A stretch of 64,000 nt of DNA, taken from positions 372,001-436,000 of the forward strand of contig NW_001799255.1 of NCBI RefSeq assembly GCF_000165425.1, in the 5' to 3' direction. Shown in pieces: positions 36,083 through 49,502 of this stretch (positions within the stretch are counted from its first letter, which is position 1; each line of letters opens with the position of its first letter). The notes below the pieces were generated by a model. The model was not told the DNA's origin, made no database searches, and saw only the letters and a list, made by a program, of their open reading frames with translations. Origin of the DNA: Paramecium tetraurelia (taxonomy: Eukaryota; Ciliophora; Oligohymenophorea; Peniculida; Parameciidae). A program made the position numbers and the translations under genes.

Positions 36083-37609
36083 ATGAGACAGATGACCAAA
36101 GCAATGGACAGTTGTTTTGAGGATGAAATGTTTCAGATCAAACAACTGATTTCGCAATTAAGATAATCAGATGTCAACTTCTATGATCAAAGATTGTAAT
36201 ATGATACTCAGATCTTACAAGAATGGGAAATATTCAAAGAGAGCTAAATAAAAAAAATAATACATGAAACAATGAATTCCTCAAGTCCTGACTTCAAGAT
36301 TTGTCTATGTGAATTTGCATAGAATAGACGATTGTCAATTGAGATTTGGATTAAAGTGGCTTATGATGTATTTTACGATGAATTAGATGGAAATGAATTG
36401 AGAATGAAATTTTGGACTTACTTTAAGAAAAAGTACTTCACTTTGAGAGATGAGTTGATGACAAAGGAATGGCCAGATCAATGGAAATATGTCGAGGATG
36501 AACCATGCCTATGTTTGGATATAATTAAGGTGTATGAACAATACTTGCCAATCAGGATGTTGATAGCCCAAAATTTGAATGAATTGGCTCCCAATTATTT
36601 ATATGTTGATGTCAGACGAATGCCTAATCTAATTGAAGACAATGGATTATATTTAGAATGTACAAGGAAAACATGGTTTCCCAATTTATAGATGTTGTCA
36701 TGTGATTAATTAGAAAAGGTGTATTACTCAAATACTGTATTCAGTCATCAAATCTTAAGATTCGTAGTCGTAATTAAAAAGATTGTAATGCCCATCTTGG
36801 CATACTTCTAGGAAAGGGCTGAGGCTGGTAATGTAATAAATATCTATGGAGAATAACATGAATTCATGTTTGAGATACTTCAATCTCTCAAGGCTTTAAG
36901 TGGTTTGGCTATCAGAACTGCTGATGCTACTTTGAGAGTGTAAAAATCATTCAAATAAGGGTCTGTAGATTCTAGAACCAAAGAGGATGTTTGCAAGGTG
37001 ATCATTTCCACTTTGTCATAGCATGATGTAAATTAGGAGATTTTGCAGGATATCTACGATAATTTGTGTTAAGGTTATACGACCTTCTATTCTGATGTTT
37101 ATAAGCATATCAAACCCTATCCGAAATTGATTATTATGGTAAGTGAACGAAAATTGTCATTCAAAATGTCAAGGGCTGACGATATCTAATATCATCAGAT
37201 CCCAGATCAAATGATTTCGGATTTACTAAAAACAATTGACTATCAATTTCTTGTTTATTATGTTAATTTATGTTTTAATAAAGTGATGACCCTATAATAA
37301 AGATCCGGATAAAGGAAACCCTTTTTTTAAATCATGATGTTGATGTGGTCATATGCAGTGCCTTTGTTTTTTAAAAACGTTAAGCCTGATTTATCAGATG
37401 CCAAAATATTTGAATAGATGGAAGCCTATGAGAAACTGATTGAGTAAGAAAATATCACTATTGACTTGTCTGATAATGAATTAAAGTAGTAATTTAATGA
37501 GGACGAGGAAGATTCAAAAGGATCTGAGAGTCAGGAATCTGAAATACAGGGAGACAACATGGAAATCACCAATCTAGGGAAGGTTGTCAAGAAAATTAGA
37601 TTTTATTGA
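36083..37609 (+). CDS. Unrecognised intronless protein, 508 residues
   Basis: One uninterrupted frame of 509 codons in ciliate code, strongly coding in composition. The start MRQMTKAMDSCFEDEM is the first Met after upstream TGA codons. It is mostly helical-looking, with blocks such as KFWTYFKKKYFTLRDELMTK and ECTRKTWFPNLQML. An acidic, Ser/Glu/Gln-rich tail (DNELKQQFNEDEEDSKGSES) ends in a short basic stretch KVVKKIRFY. I see no transmembrane segment or known catalytic motif. The C-terminal KKIRF could be a nuclear signal, as inference. The divergent U1 gene lies 200 bp upstream. Confidence 0.75.
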
Positions 37610-37656
37610 TTGACCAAAATAATATTAATTAATAAATATATATAATTATAATTTTA

Positions 37657-39069
37657 ATGAAATCTATATCATAATAGACAAGGTCATTGATACAGAAACA
37701 ATAGGAGTTTGGATTAATAGATTCCAGGATTTCCTAATTAAAATAATAATTATAATTGCAAGAATCAAATAATCACATCATCGAATTCAAAGTTAATAAA
37801 ATCTTGGAAACCAAATAAAACACATCCAAAGATTAATCTGATGTATTATCTGTACATTATTTATTTAGTATAGTAGAAGATTAGAGAATCTGAATTATGA
37901 ATAACAAAACAGAAACAGTAAAATTAAGTTATTGAAACATCTTAATGAGGAAGATTCATTTAGAAGAAAAAGAGACTTGGATGAGGAGAAACGACTTGAA
38001 TAAGAAGTAATGAAGGAACGATCAATGCTCTATTAATTGCAATATAAACATAGTTAGAATGAAGAACTTTAACTTAAATAGTAGCAGTTTTAAAAGGTTG
38101 ATTTGTTTCATTATTATCATAGATTTAAGAATAGAAGTTCAGAATGAAATAAAAATTAGATTTGAAAAGAATTGAAAAAATCGAAAATGTTAGAAACTGC
38201 CAAATAAAGAAGAAGGCGGAACTTTCAGTTAAATTCGACTTATAATAATAAGAGTACTAATTAAAAATACAAGAAGAATAATAGTTATTAAAGTATATAT
38301 TATTCATTAGAATATAGAAAAGTGTCATTCTCTTAATTAAAATTCTAAGCTCTTAAAGATGACCTTGATTTAGCATAGAAGATATCCATAAGAGATTACG
38401 CAAATTCGGCAACAAATCAGGGTTTTATCAAACAACCATTTGATTAAACTAAGATCAAAAAAGCCATTCTGACTAGTCCTTATGCTTAGATACCATCCAT
38501 TCTAAATCAAAAGTATGCTCTTCTATTTATATAGGGATTTAGATAAGTTAAACCTACTATCAAAATTATTGAAACCTTCTTTCAAAGATCAATAATAAAC
38601 GACTGAAAGGTTAAACCAGAAAACCAACTAAACTCATTTCCATACCTAAATATCAGACAGAACTCATACCAAAGGGAATTCATCTAAATTCGATACTGAA
38701 ACTAGTTAAACTCTAAAAAATAAATTTCAATCTGTTTAAGATCAAAATGCTAAGTTAGATACTCAAGGTAAAGGCTCACTTAATTGTAATGATAATTTGG
38801 ATTCGTAAAAACTCTTGAAATCTGAGAGTAAACTTCCTCTTTAAGAGAATCATAATGAAGAAGAAGAAAATAAAGAAAATCAATAAAAAGATAATTATGA
38901 ATAAGAAGCTTCTTATGAAGATAATTACGAGGACGATAATTAACCCTCTTAACAAGATCAGGATGAATAACATGATTAGGATTAAGAATAATAAAATTAG
39001 GAATAATAAAATGAAGAAGAATTTAATGATGAAGAGCAGTATCCAGCAGATAATGATGAAGAATAATGA
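37657..39069 (+). CDS. Coiled-coil protein with acidic Gln-rich tail
   Basis: A 437-residue protein with five exons that sum to 438 codons. Introns: 37843-37868, 38097-38122 (starts GTTG instead of GTA), 38293-38317 and 38513-38534. The middle is a highly charged coiled coil (RRKRDLDEEKRLEQEVMKER, then KIEKIENVRNCQIKKKAEL). The last 130 residues turn Asn/Gln/Glu/Asp-rich. No family is recognised; many ciliate cytoskeletal and basal-body proteins look like this. Shadow frames on both strands over 38776-39139 come from the repetitive acidic tail. Confidence 0.65.
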
Positions 39070-39194
39070 TTGTAATCTATTTATGTTTTTAAAATGCGTA
39101 CTGAATTTAGTACTAAGATTGATTTTAATGGGCTTATAATTATTATTACTTATTTACTTAATGTTTATATAAATTAATTAAAAACCTAAATAAA

Positions 39195-39432
39195 ATGGGA
39201 TGTGTATTCTAAAAACAGAAAAAATTCGAAACAAGAAGCAAGCGTTACTCAACAAATGCAAATACATGTAGTATCTCTTTTTTCATATTGTTTAGTCACA
39301 CCAGATACAAAACAAAGTTTAGAAGTTTATAATCCAACTCTTCGTAAGAATGTATAAGTTCCGATACTTGTACCTGCTTCAAAAAGCAATATTATGAAAA
39401 GAAGAAGTACATAAATCACTACAGGAATGTGA
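39195..39432 (+). CDS. Small protein with MGC N-terminus, possibly lipidated
   Basis: After removal of a 28-nt intron at 39268-39295 (GTAGTATCTC...TTTAG) the gene gives 69 residues in 70 codons. The N-terminus MGCVFQKQKKF fits an N-myristoylation site with a neighbouring cysteine for palmitoylation and a basic stretch, a typical membrane-targeting signal. The rest (SLEVYNPTLRKNVQVPILVP) has no known domain. The frame could extend with more exons downstream, but I found no good join. Confidence 0.5.
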
Positions 39433-40165
39433 AAAAACTAGATATTTTGATTTTATATATTCTTTTGTATTAGAAGTTTATTGAACTCATTCTTTAAATT
39501 TGCATCCATCCTCCTAAGATATAAGGTTAAACTCAATCGATTTATAATAATATGCCAAATGCATAAACAATCATAAAGTCTTATTCCTGGTTATTATTTA
39601 AGAACAAATAAAACTTAAATAACTTAGTAACTGTCTTAATGTGAAATATTATTAACCTAGTAACAAGAATTACTTACTTTATACTTGAATTAAAATGGAA
39701 TAATCACTATTAAATCGAAATGTAGCAGAATTATTTCTCCATCTGAATATAATCAAATGCCTAGTTCTCAAATGCCCATTCTCTATGTTCGGAAGCATAC
39801 ATTATAATAAAAATTGTTTATATAAAGGGCTATCAATACAAAATCATTGAAATTTCTTTTCAATTGTAAAAAAGGCAAATTCCCCTATCAAACTCTTCAT
39901 CAGTTTTGGAATTTAAAGAAGAATAGATGTTATTTAATTAAGTAAAGAAAAAATGAAGATTAATTCACTAATTCATTTTTTAAAATAAATCGAATAAATT
40001 TTTGATAATTTATTAAATATTATTTAAATAATAAAGTTAAAATCCATAATTTGAACTAATTTAATTATATATTACACAAAAGACTTCAAAAATATATCTC
40101 CTCTATTTAATTTATGGATACAATCATATAAAATAAATTAATTTACTAAATATACTAAACAAGAA
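39433..40165. other. Unresolved stretch
   Basis: Plus-strand patches at about 39700-39960 stay open in two frames (for example PSEYNQMPSSQMPILYVRKH). None has a clear start, intron or family, so I do not call a gene. Confidence 0.35.
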
Positions 40166-42655
40166 TCATTTTATTAGTGATAATTTTTAATTTAGAAAAC
40201 TGCAATATTCTTTCAGTTAATTTGCTTCAAACCTTGCACACTTTTTAATGAAAAATTCAACCTATTTTAACAGGTCTGTTAAATTGGGATTTTATTCATG
40301 CTTTTTGCAATAGAATATTAGAAATTAGAGTATCTATTCATAAATCTTTAAAGAATTCGAATTCTCCTCCTATTCAAATACTAGGTATTGTTTTAGAAAC
40401 TATTAAATGCTTTTTAATTAAAAGAACCCTGAACAACTATCATATATGAATAATTCTTTAATGATCATCCAGATATATAATTTTGAGATCTGATTGTCTT
40501 GAGTTAAAATGAATTCAAACGATTTTCTTTACTCAAAAAATATAGTGCCTAAAGTATCTACCACCTTTACATTGGGATCATCATTCATTCCAAATACAGA
40601 TTTAGGATTGCATTCCTGCAATTCCTATTTGGCTAGGATTGGTATGCTATAGTAAAAACATTGAAATGCTTGGAAATGAACTTATGAATGATGGAAAAAC
40701 TAAGTTAAGGACAATGCTATCTGTCTTAATATTGTAACGATATTATTATTCAATGAAGGATTTATCCATTGTTTGAAAAATAGAATCAGAAATTGCAGAT
40801 ACTTTTGGGTAAACAAAATATCAGATTTTAAGTAGTACTTATCATAGATTTAATATATTGTCTTCAAAACTTAATAGATGATATCTAAGCCTTAATTATA
40901 TCCATCGAATTTAGAGTAGATATGCAAAATAGTCTGTAAGGAATTGCCTTAATCAACTTGAAGGTTGGACTCTTAAATCTTTTGAATATTCCTATAGAGA
41001 ATTGAGGCAATGTGATCATATATGTTAAATTGTTTGATGTAGTTCTAACTTATTTCTGTAATCAAGACTGTAGATTGGCTGTTCTAACACATCAAATAAT
41101 CTAAATATAGGACTTATAGAAATTGATCATCTTTCTCTTCAATCCCTTGGTAAATTAGATTGCTATATATAATTAACTAAGATTAAAATATAGTGTTGTA
41201 CGGAGCATTTTAATTGAAAATGAGCATGCTGAACTACTTTATCATATTTTTGAAATAATGTGAATCATGTTTGCAAGTTGAGGAAATGTTGTTTAGAATA
41301 AATAGGATGGATGAAGTATATAAAATCTAAGTGATTTATATTTTGATAATTTATGAGTCATCAACAATTATAGTTTAGATTAATTTATTCAGTTGTTTTT
41401 CTAATTTATTTTCTAAATATGCATTGATTATTTCATTTTCGTTTAAATTATTGAGAAGACTGATAATCTCATTTAAGATACTTTATTCATTATTTAGAAT
41501 AGGCATCAACTCAAGATTCAGTTTGTTTATAGTGTTCTTAATGGATAAATTTAGATTTGAACTAAGAGTTGTAATCTATTAATCAACTGATACTACAATT
41601 TGATTCCATTTATATTACAATCCTTAAAGCAAATACTTAATAATTTTTTCACTAATTTAGACATATTATAATTAATTCTAGTGTTTCTTCTAGAATTCAA
41701 CAATGATGTAAATCAACCATTTAATTTTTCTGATTATTGCAATAGTTTATGATGTGTCTACTTCATTTTACAAAGAATGGAATCGTTTTAATTCGAATTC
41801 TAAGTCTTCTTCTAATTCATTATAGATTCGTAATTGCTATGATTCATTCATCTAAATGATAAGCTTTGAAAAATCTTGAATATTTTGACCCTCATTGAAT
41901 CGAAAGTATAGATTAATCAATTAAATTTGAGTGGGAATATGAAAGTATTGTCCGCCATTAGGATATTAGAAAATCTTAGAGATCAATTAAGAATAGCATT
42001 TATTGAGTTTGGGTGTAGGTAGATGAGTGACGAAGAGACAAAAATTTTGCAATTCTTCGTTCACTTTTTATTATACTAAATAATTTTAGTTTTCTTCATA
42101 TTTTAATGAAGCAACATTAAAGTTTAACTGTTGATATTGGCTTTAAGTATTGGAAACAATAAAGGATAGGATTCTTTCAAAAAGCAGCAGTCCATTCTCT
42201 TGGATTACTCCTCTACTATACTTTAATAGACATGCCAAGATTTTGATGAATAATTGAGGATATGCTATTTGGAGAGCTTTTTGATTTTCAATAAGGAGTG
42301 AAATTAACTGCAAAATGTCAGGAATAAAAGTTTGATTGACTTTTGCTAATAAATTGATTAAGGTGCTCAAGATCGAGATGGTGCATTGTAATTGATCAAT
42401 GTATTATTGTTTGGGGATATTCTACAGGATTTTGAGCATTTGAGAAGTGTAATATTCATCATAGAGTTCAATTTGTTTGGTCAATTTTTTGGTAATTTCA
42501 ATGAGGATAGATGTATAGTGTTCTTGCTTTAGGGGCAATTATGATTAAAGAGCAAGTAAAATGGATGAATAGGCAGAGTCTAAATTGGAATCTTGTTGTT
42601 TGATAGTGATGATGGACTGTAGCAAATTTTTGGCTATTTAGTATTAGTTGTCCAT
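40166..42655 (-). CDS. Large helical protein, alpha-solenoid (exportin/importin-like?)
   Basis: A single intronless frame of 830 codons (829 residues), MDNQYQIAKNLLQSII to a TGA at 40166-40168. It is almost entirely helical-looking and Leu/Ile/Gln-rich, with repeated helix pairs (LINLLAKVNQTFIPDILQLI, then PQLFIKILACLLKYSRGVI). That is typical of HEAT/ARM-type solenoids such as karyopherins. No specific family block could be matched by eye, so the importin/exportin idea is tentative. It shares a 55-bp intergenic region with the divergent Yippee gene. A gene this long without an intron is unusual for this window. Confidence 0.7.
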
Positions 42656-42710
42656 AATTTAATTGATAAATTTTATAATATAATCAAGAACTTAAATCGC
42701 AGGTTTAAAG

Positions 42711-43126
42711 ATGGGTAAAATAATTCTAGAGTATTTGGATGGAAATCGAATTTATGTATGCACAAAATGCCATATACATTTATCAAATTACGAGAGTAGA
42801 ATATCGAAGGTAAGATTATAAAATGGATTCTAGAATTTCAGAGGTGGAACTGGTTAGGCATTCTTGTTTGATTATGGGTACTTTATTATTCAAATAAAGT
42901 ATCAATTATCATGTTGGAGTTCCTGAGGACAAGGATTTGATGACTGGAAAGCATACAGTGCAAGATCTGATTTGCAATGGTTGTAACTAGGTGATTGGGT
43001 GGAAATATGTATAGATGATTGAATTAATTCATCATTTAGATCAAAGCACATCGAGAATCAGAGAAATACAAGGAGGGGAAGATAATTATAGAAAGACATT
43101 ACATAAAAAGAATTAAATGGAACTGA
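42711..43126 (+). CDS. Yippee-family zinc-binding protein
   Basis: A 112-residue protein, the usual Yippee length. It has two CxxC knuckles: YVCTKCHIHLSNYESRISK and, later, LICNGCNQVIGWKY. GGTGQAFLFDYG and the ending EKYKEGKIIIERHYI match the family closely. Three introns were placed: 42810-42833 (TAG), 42878-42899 (ends AAAG) and 43009-43039 (TAG); the exons sum to 113 codons. Yippee-like proteins bind zinc; in animals YPEL5 belongs to the CTLH/GID ubiquitin ligase. Which paralogue this is cannot be told. It is divergent from the solenoid gene. Confidence 0.92.
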
Positions 43127-43262
43127 ATCTATCTATATATATAATATATATTATTATAACATAGTAAAGATCCCTTTTAAGTCCAAGTGAAAAAGAGATA
43201 AAATAATCTAATAATAGTCTGTTGATTAATTTATATATAATTAAAAATTACGTTAAAAGAGG

Positions 43263-44767
43263 ATGTTTCAGAAGATGTTGAATCAGCAAATGAAGAATTA
43301 AGTAGGGTCTCTAAATCAATAAAAGTAGGAAGACATGAATCGGAGAGTGGTGACAGAAATTGAAGATGTGGATCAGGAGATGAAAACGATGCAAGACATC
43401 ACAAATTTAAAAGGTCATTTGAAGATGAATCAAATAGTCAAATCATCCTTCAGGAAAAATAAGGATGAAACTACTCCATCCATCTACATCGGTAAATTCG
43501 AGAATCAATTAAAATAAATACAACAATCGACAATCAAAAAATAAGGACGCAAACCACTCTCCATTGAAAAGAACAGCACTAAATCAGTGTTGATGCCAGC
43601 ATCCACCGAAAGATATGATTACTCAAATTTCACCTATATAAACCTCAAAGTTGTTGGAAGTGGCTCATTTGGAGTTGTACACAAAGTATACCAATTTTCA
43701 ATAAAAGGCTAAAGTAAATGAGACTGGAGAAATTGTGGCCATCAAGAAGGTTCTGCAAGATCGCAGATACAAAAATAGAGAATTATAGATCCTATAAGAA
43801 TTAGATCATGTCAATGTACTCAAAATGAAACATGCCTTCTACACTCCTGCTGATAACAAGGATGAAAACTACCTTAATGTTGTAATGGAGTACTTCTCTG
43901 ACACACTTTACTCATTCAACAAATCATACATCAAGGACTTCAAAAGAATGCCTGATATCCTAGTCAAACTGTTTAGTTACTAATTATTAAGATCGATTGC
44001 GTACTCCCTATTTATATATTCTTAGATATATTTCATTATTGGGAATATGTCATCGAGATATCAAACCCCATAATGTTTTAGTTAATCCAGAAACCAATAA
44101 ATTATAGTTATGTGATTTTGGGAGTGCCAAAAAATTAGTTAAAGGAGAACCTAATATAGCCTACATTTGTTCCAGATGCTACAGAGCTCCTGAATTGATA
44201 TTTGGAGCAACAGATTATGACACTCAAATTGATGTTTGGTCTGTAGGCTGTGTCATAGCTGAACTTATTAATGGAGAACCGTTGTTTTTGGGAGAGTCTG
44301 CTGTTGATTAAATGGTTGAGATTGTCAAAGTACTTGGAACACCAACAAGTGAACAAATACTAAGCATGAATAAAAACTATGATATAAAATCTAATTAATT
44401 GGCTAAGATCAAACAAAGAGATTGGAAAAAAGTATATTCTTTAATTTTAATTAAGGTTCTTAAAACTAAAGATACTAAGGCAATTGATCTAGTCTCAAAA
44501 TTACTCAATTATTGTCCAAAGACCAGACTCACTCCATTTAAATCATTAACTCACCCTTATTTTGATGAACTCAGAGACATCGACTAATTAAAGAGTCTTT
44601 AAAGCTAGACGAAGATTGCCATACCTGAACTCTTCAATTTCTCAAATGGTATTTATTTCCATAATCCCCTTTTAGAAGAGATATATAAAATGACGTAATA
44701 AGAGAGAATGCAATTAATCCCTGATTGGTATGGGATTTCATCTAAAATTGTAAAAACAGAATATTGA
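43263..44767 (+). CDS. GSK3/shaggy-like protein kinase
   Basis: A 485-residue kinase in 486 codons with introns at 43686-43707 (ends AAAAG) and 44001-44025 (TAG). The N-terminal ~125 residues are a charged extension not found in short GSK3s. The kinase core has [46 protein letters not shown], and the GSK3 activation loop [20 protein letters not shown] with the autophosphorylated Tyr conserved. [13 protein letters not shown] follows. The usual SRYYRAPE reads SRCYRAPE, so one Tyr is Cys. GSK3 kinases phosphorylate primed S-x3-pS sites. Ciliates carry many copies. Confidence 0.93.
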
Positions 44768-44792
44768 ATAATAATGAATATATTTATTTATT

Positions 44793-46591
44793 ATGAACGA
44801 ACCCATCTTTCATTTCTATGGCAATAAGGCAGGTGTGGAAGGAGCCGACTAAATTAAATAAACGATTGATGATGCCACTAGAGGATCAGAATATTATAAA
44901 AGATAACAGGAGAAAAGATAATAAGTTCTGTCAAAAGTGAGTAAGATGTAAGTGGAATTGGAAAACTATCATAAGAATGAACAAAAAAAGAAGGAAACCA
45001 AGGAAATTATTTAGAATAAAGTGAAAGAATTTTAAATTAACACGGATAGAATTTGGGCGCATTTTGATATGGATATGTTTTATGTAGCATGTGAACTATT
45101 AGACAAACCAGAACTCAAAGACAAACCAGTTGCTGTTGGTTAAAGCATTATCTCCACTGCAAATTATGTGGCTAGGAAATATGGTGTTAGATCTGCTATG
45201 CCTGGTTTTGTTGCTAAGAAACTATGTCCTGATATCATCTTTGTTCCTTGTCACTTCGAAAAGTACAAAAGTGTTTCAAATGTAATTGAATGAAATTACT
45301 GTAGATATTTATGACTATCCTCAAAAAGTATGATGATAATCTAGAATCTATGGGATTAGATGAGGCAAACTTAGATCTCACAGAATATATAAACAATTCC
45401 CAAGTGGATCCAGCAACACTATGTGAAAACATCAGAAAAGATATATTCATAGCAACACAACTCACTGCCAGTTGCGGAGTAGGTCCCAATAAAATGATTG
45501 CTAAACTTGCCTCTGAAATTAATAAACCCAATGGATTGCATGTCGTTGAATAAAGTCCCACTGCAGTTCTTGGTTTCTTAGAAAAATTACCTGTAAGGAA
45601 GATTCCTGGAATTGGGAATATCACTGAGTAAATTTTAAGTGGCTTAAACTTTAATACCTGCAAAGATGTCAGAGACAGAGCCGATGAACTCTATATAATA
45701 TTCACTCCTAAAACATTCGAATACATATTTTACTCCTGTTGGGGTGTGGCTAGAAACTGTCATGTTGAATTTGAAGATTAACTGAGTATAAGTTGTCAAA
45801 GAACTTTCTCTAGTATAAGTACTTAAAAAGAATTCGAAGATAAAGTTGACTATATTGCTGAAAAACTTGCAGAGGATATGTAGTAAGAAGAAAAAGTAGG
45901 AAATCATCTTACATTAATTATCAAAACATGCAAATTTGAAATAAGAAATAAATCTTTGCAACTAAATTAATACACAAATCAAGCCAAGCAAATTGCAATA
46001 TATGGCAAATAATTACTCAAGATTATGTAATTAGACGAGCCTATAAGATTACTAGGATTAAAGATGGGCTCATTGGCTAATGAAAAATAAATGCAAAAAT
46101 AATCAATTTCTACTTATTTCAAGAAACAATTTGATAAATCTAATAGTTTAGAAAATTAGATTGCATCCAATTTGGGTTCAAAGTCTCATTAGATATCTGA
46201 GGATGGCGATTCTATCAATAAAGTTCAACTTTAATAACCTGAACAATCTAAACCTGAAATTATAAGTGAGGATGAGGCTAGCAACATTAGCAATTAGTTA
46301 TTGTCAGGAGTGAATAGTAAAGGCCACTAATATCAAGCCCAATAACAATCATTCTAATAAAAATAATAGGCTCAGCCGAAATCCTTTCTTTGTCCAATAT
46401 GTAATAATGAAATCGATTGTAAAGGAAATAACACTGTTTTGAATAAACATATAGATAGATGCATAACCACATAAAATGTAATAGTGGAGTAATCTGATGA
46501 GTCAAACAAAAATGAAATAGTTTAAAAAAAAAAGATTTCATCTAAGATAGAAAGTAAGGCCTAAAAGAGTTTCAATTTTTTTAAGAAGTGA
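44793..46591 (+). CDS. DNA polymerase kappa (Y-family)
   Basis: A 591-residue Y-family polymerase with one 23-nt intron at 45282-45304 (592 codons). Catalytic blocks: WAHFDMDMFYVACELLDKPE with the metal-binding Asp, STANYVARKYGVRSAMPGF, SMGLDEANLDLTEY with the second acidic pair, and the helix-hairpin-helix segment LPVRKIPGIGNITEQIL. The N-terminal extension before the catalytic core is typical of pol kappa. The C-terminus carries a likely UBZ4 ubiquitin-binding finger, CPICNNEIDCKG...HIDRC. Two PIP-box-like stretches precede or follow it (KQSISTYFKKQF and KSFNFFKK). It probably bypasses bulky lesions and is recruited by ubiquitinated PCNA. Confidence 0.92.
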
Positions 46592-47149
46592 ATATTACCC
46601 ATCATTTTTTCTAAATAAAAATTTAGTCTTATATTTATAAGAAATTATTATTTTCTCAAATAAATTATGTGAATTGGAGGTTGTTCGATGTTTCTTTAAA
46701 CTTTTGAATTTAATTACCCTCAATTTCATATTGAATCTTCTCAATTGTTTTAATGAAATTATATTTAAAAGAAGCTTTTGGACTTCTATTGGGGATCTCT
46801 TATATGATTATTACAAAATATCCAAGAAATTTGAAACTTTTGGAGGAAACTAAGTATTTTTTTATTAAATTTAATCTTTTTAACTGAGAGTTGAATACAT
46901 ACAGTTTTTTGGAAAAGATATATAAAATCTAATTTTTAAGAATCTATCGTTTGTGTAATTACAATATCTTTAGTTTACGTATTAATAAATGTGATTAATA
47001 AAAAATTGTAATTTAAGATTTATAGTATCTGATTAATCAATAATTCTATTATATGGGAGGAGTCCTTGGAAGCTTTGGTCTAGGTGCAAATGCTTAAGCT
47101 GATTGCTATGGGTTTTTGGGATTGCCATTTGTTACTCTATTTTTGATAT
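46592..47149. other. Spacer between convergent genes
   Basis: AT-rich. A plus-strand frame from 47054 runs into the ARMC9 gene on the opposite strand and is judged a shadow. Confidence 0.4.
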
Positions 47150-49480
47150 TCACATTTGGGAGTAGACTGTCAGCCATGAATGGTCCTTCTATTGATATTA
47201 TATGTATTTACATCCAACAGGCATTTTGTCCAATTAGGACTCTCTTAATTATTCTTAATAAACACTTCTCTATTATAATTCTTTTTGCATAATTGATTCC
47301 ATCAATTATCTTTGCTGTTCTGCTTATTCATTATCCAAAGCAAATTCATTTCTTAATAATTCTTCACCTACAATCATATCATTGTTCTATAAATCATCCT
47401 CATCGTCATCATCAACTGGACATTCTTCATCATCTTCTAAATCATCCACATCATTATCCTCTTCCAATTACGATTGATCATAATCATCATCATTACTTTC
47501 TAACTATTCTATCATATATTGTATTTGTTTCTTGAATCTATCATCACTAATTGACAGTAACTTAGGTAACTCTTGAGGTATATTTAATTAATATGCATAA
47601 TCTCTTAGATCTCTTCTACTAAACATTGAATAGAATGTTCCATTGGTGAATGTTCTGATCTGATCATTAGGATATTCAATTAATTCGAATAGCACTTCAA
47701 ATGCCAATTCTTTATTAATTGATAAGGAATCTCTGCCCCTTGAACTCAATGACAAATTCATTATCAAAGCAGTTATATATTCATAGGTGTATTCACTCAA
47801 ATTAAATTTTTCCTACTTTTAAATTATTAATTAATACTCTTTTTAGAATGTTCAAGGCAACTTAAATAATGTCATTGTCAAGCATCCAAATTTGACTTTA
47901 CTTTCTGAGTGACAATTTTTATAAAGTTCCAATTGCATTCTTCCTCTTGATTGAATCAGTTTAATCCTTTTTTATTGATTCAATCAAAAGCTTGATTAAC
48001 TATGGATTACTAGTCAAGTAAGTTCTTCCATCATAATCAGAAGCCAAAGCATTCATCAATTTCAAAGCCTAGCATTAGATTATTTATCCAGATTTCACAA
48101 TCAAATATTAAGCCAAGGCAATATTTCTTTAATGAGCCCCAATTAGATCATGTGTTTAATATGCAACAACTACTGATCTTCTTTCTAAAGCACTTCTTGC
48201 TCTTGTTATTCTCCATCGTAAAGCCTAGAGAACTGTTGCAACTAGAACTGGATTACTATTCCTGGTAAATAATTAAATAACCTTTTCATAATTTAAGGGA
48301 ATATACTCTTCAATTGATTATTGAATAGGCATCATTTCTATTATGAAAAATTAAAAATACATTATTAATTAGTTAGGTCTGAGAGATCATGATCAGGTTA
48401 AGTGACCTTATCGAATAGAGAGATATCCTAAGATTTATTCATTAGTTCATCTAAATTCTGACTTAAGTATTGATCACATTACCCAATTTTCTTTTTAAAT
48501 TGCTATAATTAATCTGGATTCTTCTTGTTAGTTTCAATATATTTGATCATTTCCTTCTCCATTTTCAACATATCACCTGTAAATTGAAACCATTTTCTCT
48601 AAGCCTCAAATAGATTTTATTATGCTGTTTAATTTATGTCTTATAATGCTTAGGCTTATTGATTATTCTTTTTTTTCAATTCATTATTTTCTTATTGCAA
48701 TTGTCTGATGCTGTCAGTCATCTTTTTCTGTAACTCTTGTTATTGAACATTAGAAGACCCTTCTTTGGACAAAAATAATCTTTTTAATAGACTACCAGTT
48801 TATTCATAGCCAAAAATTGATTGGATAAACTCCTTTAGTCTTTACCTCAAATCAGCAATCCATTCGTGAGTAAAAAGATGTTGGAATGTTTGATGCAATT
48901 CAGGGTTTTTGACGTATGGTAATGCATAAAAGGGCAAGACTTCATTGGTCTTTGACAAGTCTCCTCCTTTGCTATCGAGATATTGCTTAAATTGATTAAT
49001 TGAATTCTTGTCTATCACTCCTTTCTTCATGAACACTGGATGAATAGGGTAGATAAGAAAATAAATTTGAATATAAAACTCTAGCTTCCAAAAGTCCTGA
49101 TATTGCCTCTATTGATTTGGAATGTATCGACTCCATGATTCCAGAAACTTATCTCTTTCTCCTCTGTCAAAGTGACTTAAGATTATGTATTCAGTCTCAT
49201 TGCTTTGTTCTGTTGCAAATTGAGATTCTACCTTAAATTACTCCAGCGTTTTGAAACAATTGCTTCTCACCAGATAATCTTACACTATATTATTTAGTTG
49301 TTCCGACAATGTTCCATTCAAATCAACTTATTTATCAGCCTGAATATTATTATACTATACATATTAGATTGCAGATTGAACCCTTTTTTGTTGGATATCA
49401 TTTTTACGATTCAAACCAGAATCAACTTTTGCTCTGACATCTTTCTAAGACTGGGGTTTCTTATTGTTATTATTCATCAT
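47150..49480 (-). CDS. ARMC9: ARMC9-like protein (LisH plus armadillo)
   Basis: A 760-residue protein in 761 codons, introns 48338-48360 and 47813-47837. A LisH motif (LNNIVQDYLVRSNCFKTLEQ) sits near residues 62-95. A central coiled coil (LQQENNELKKKNNQQAQALQ) is followed by armadillo-like helices: VATVLQALRWRITRARSALE, then GRTYLTSNPQLIKLLIES, then EYITALIMNLSLSSRGRDSL. A stretch of Asp/Glu close to the C-terminus ends the domain. ARMC9 localises to ciliary basal bodies and, in humans, is mutated in Joubert syndrome; a ciliate is a natural place to find it. The start MMNNNNKKPQ is the first Met after upstream stops. Confidence 0.85.
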
Positions 49481-49502
49481 AACAGATAATATTATTAAAT
49501 TT

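Noticed and set aside
35799-36104. 101-residue minus-strand open frame
   Set aside because: It overlaps the U1 snRNA and its upstream region and has no protein features.
38776-39139. Lys/Asn/Ile-rich frames on both strands
   Set aside because: Shadows of the acidic Gln-rich tail of the coiled-coil gene at 37657-39069.
47054-47535. 160-codon plus-strand frame with a hydrophobic start and His-rich end
   Set aside because: It lies opposite the acidic C-terminus of ARMC9; the His-rich part is antisense of Asp codons.
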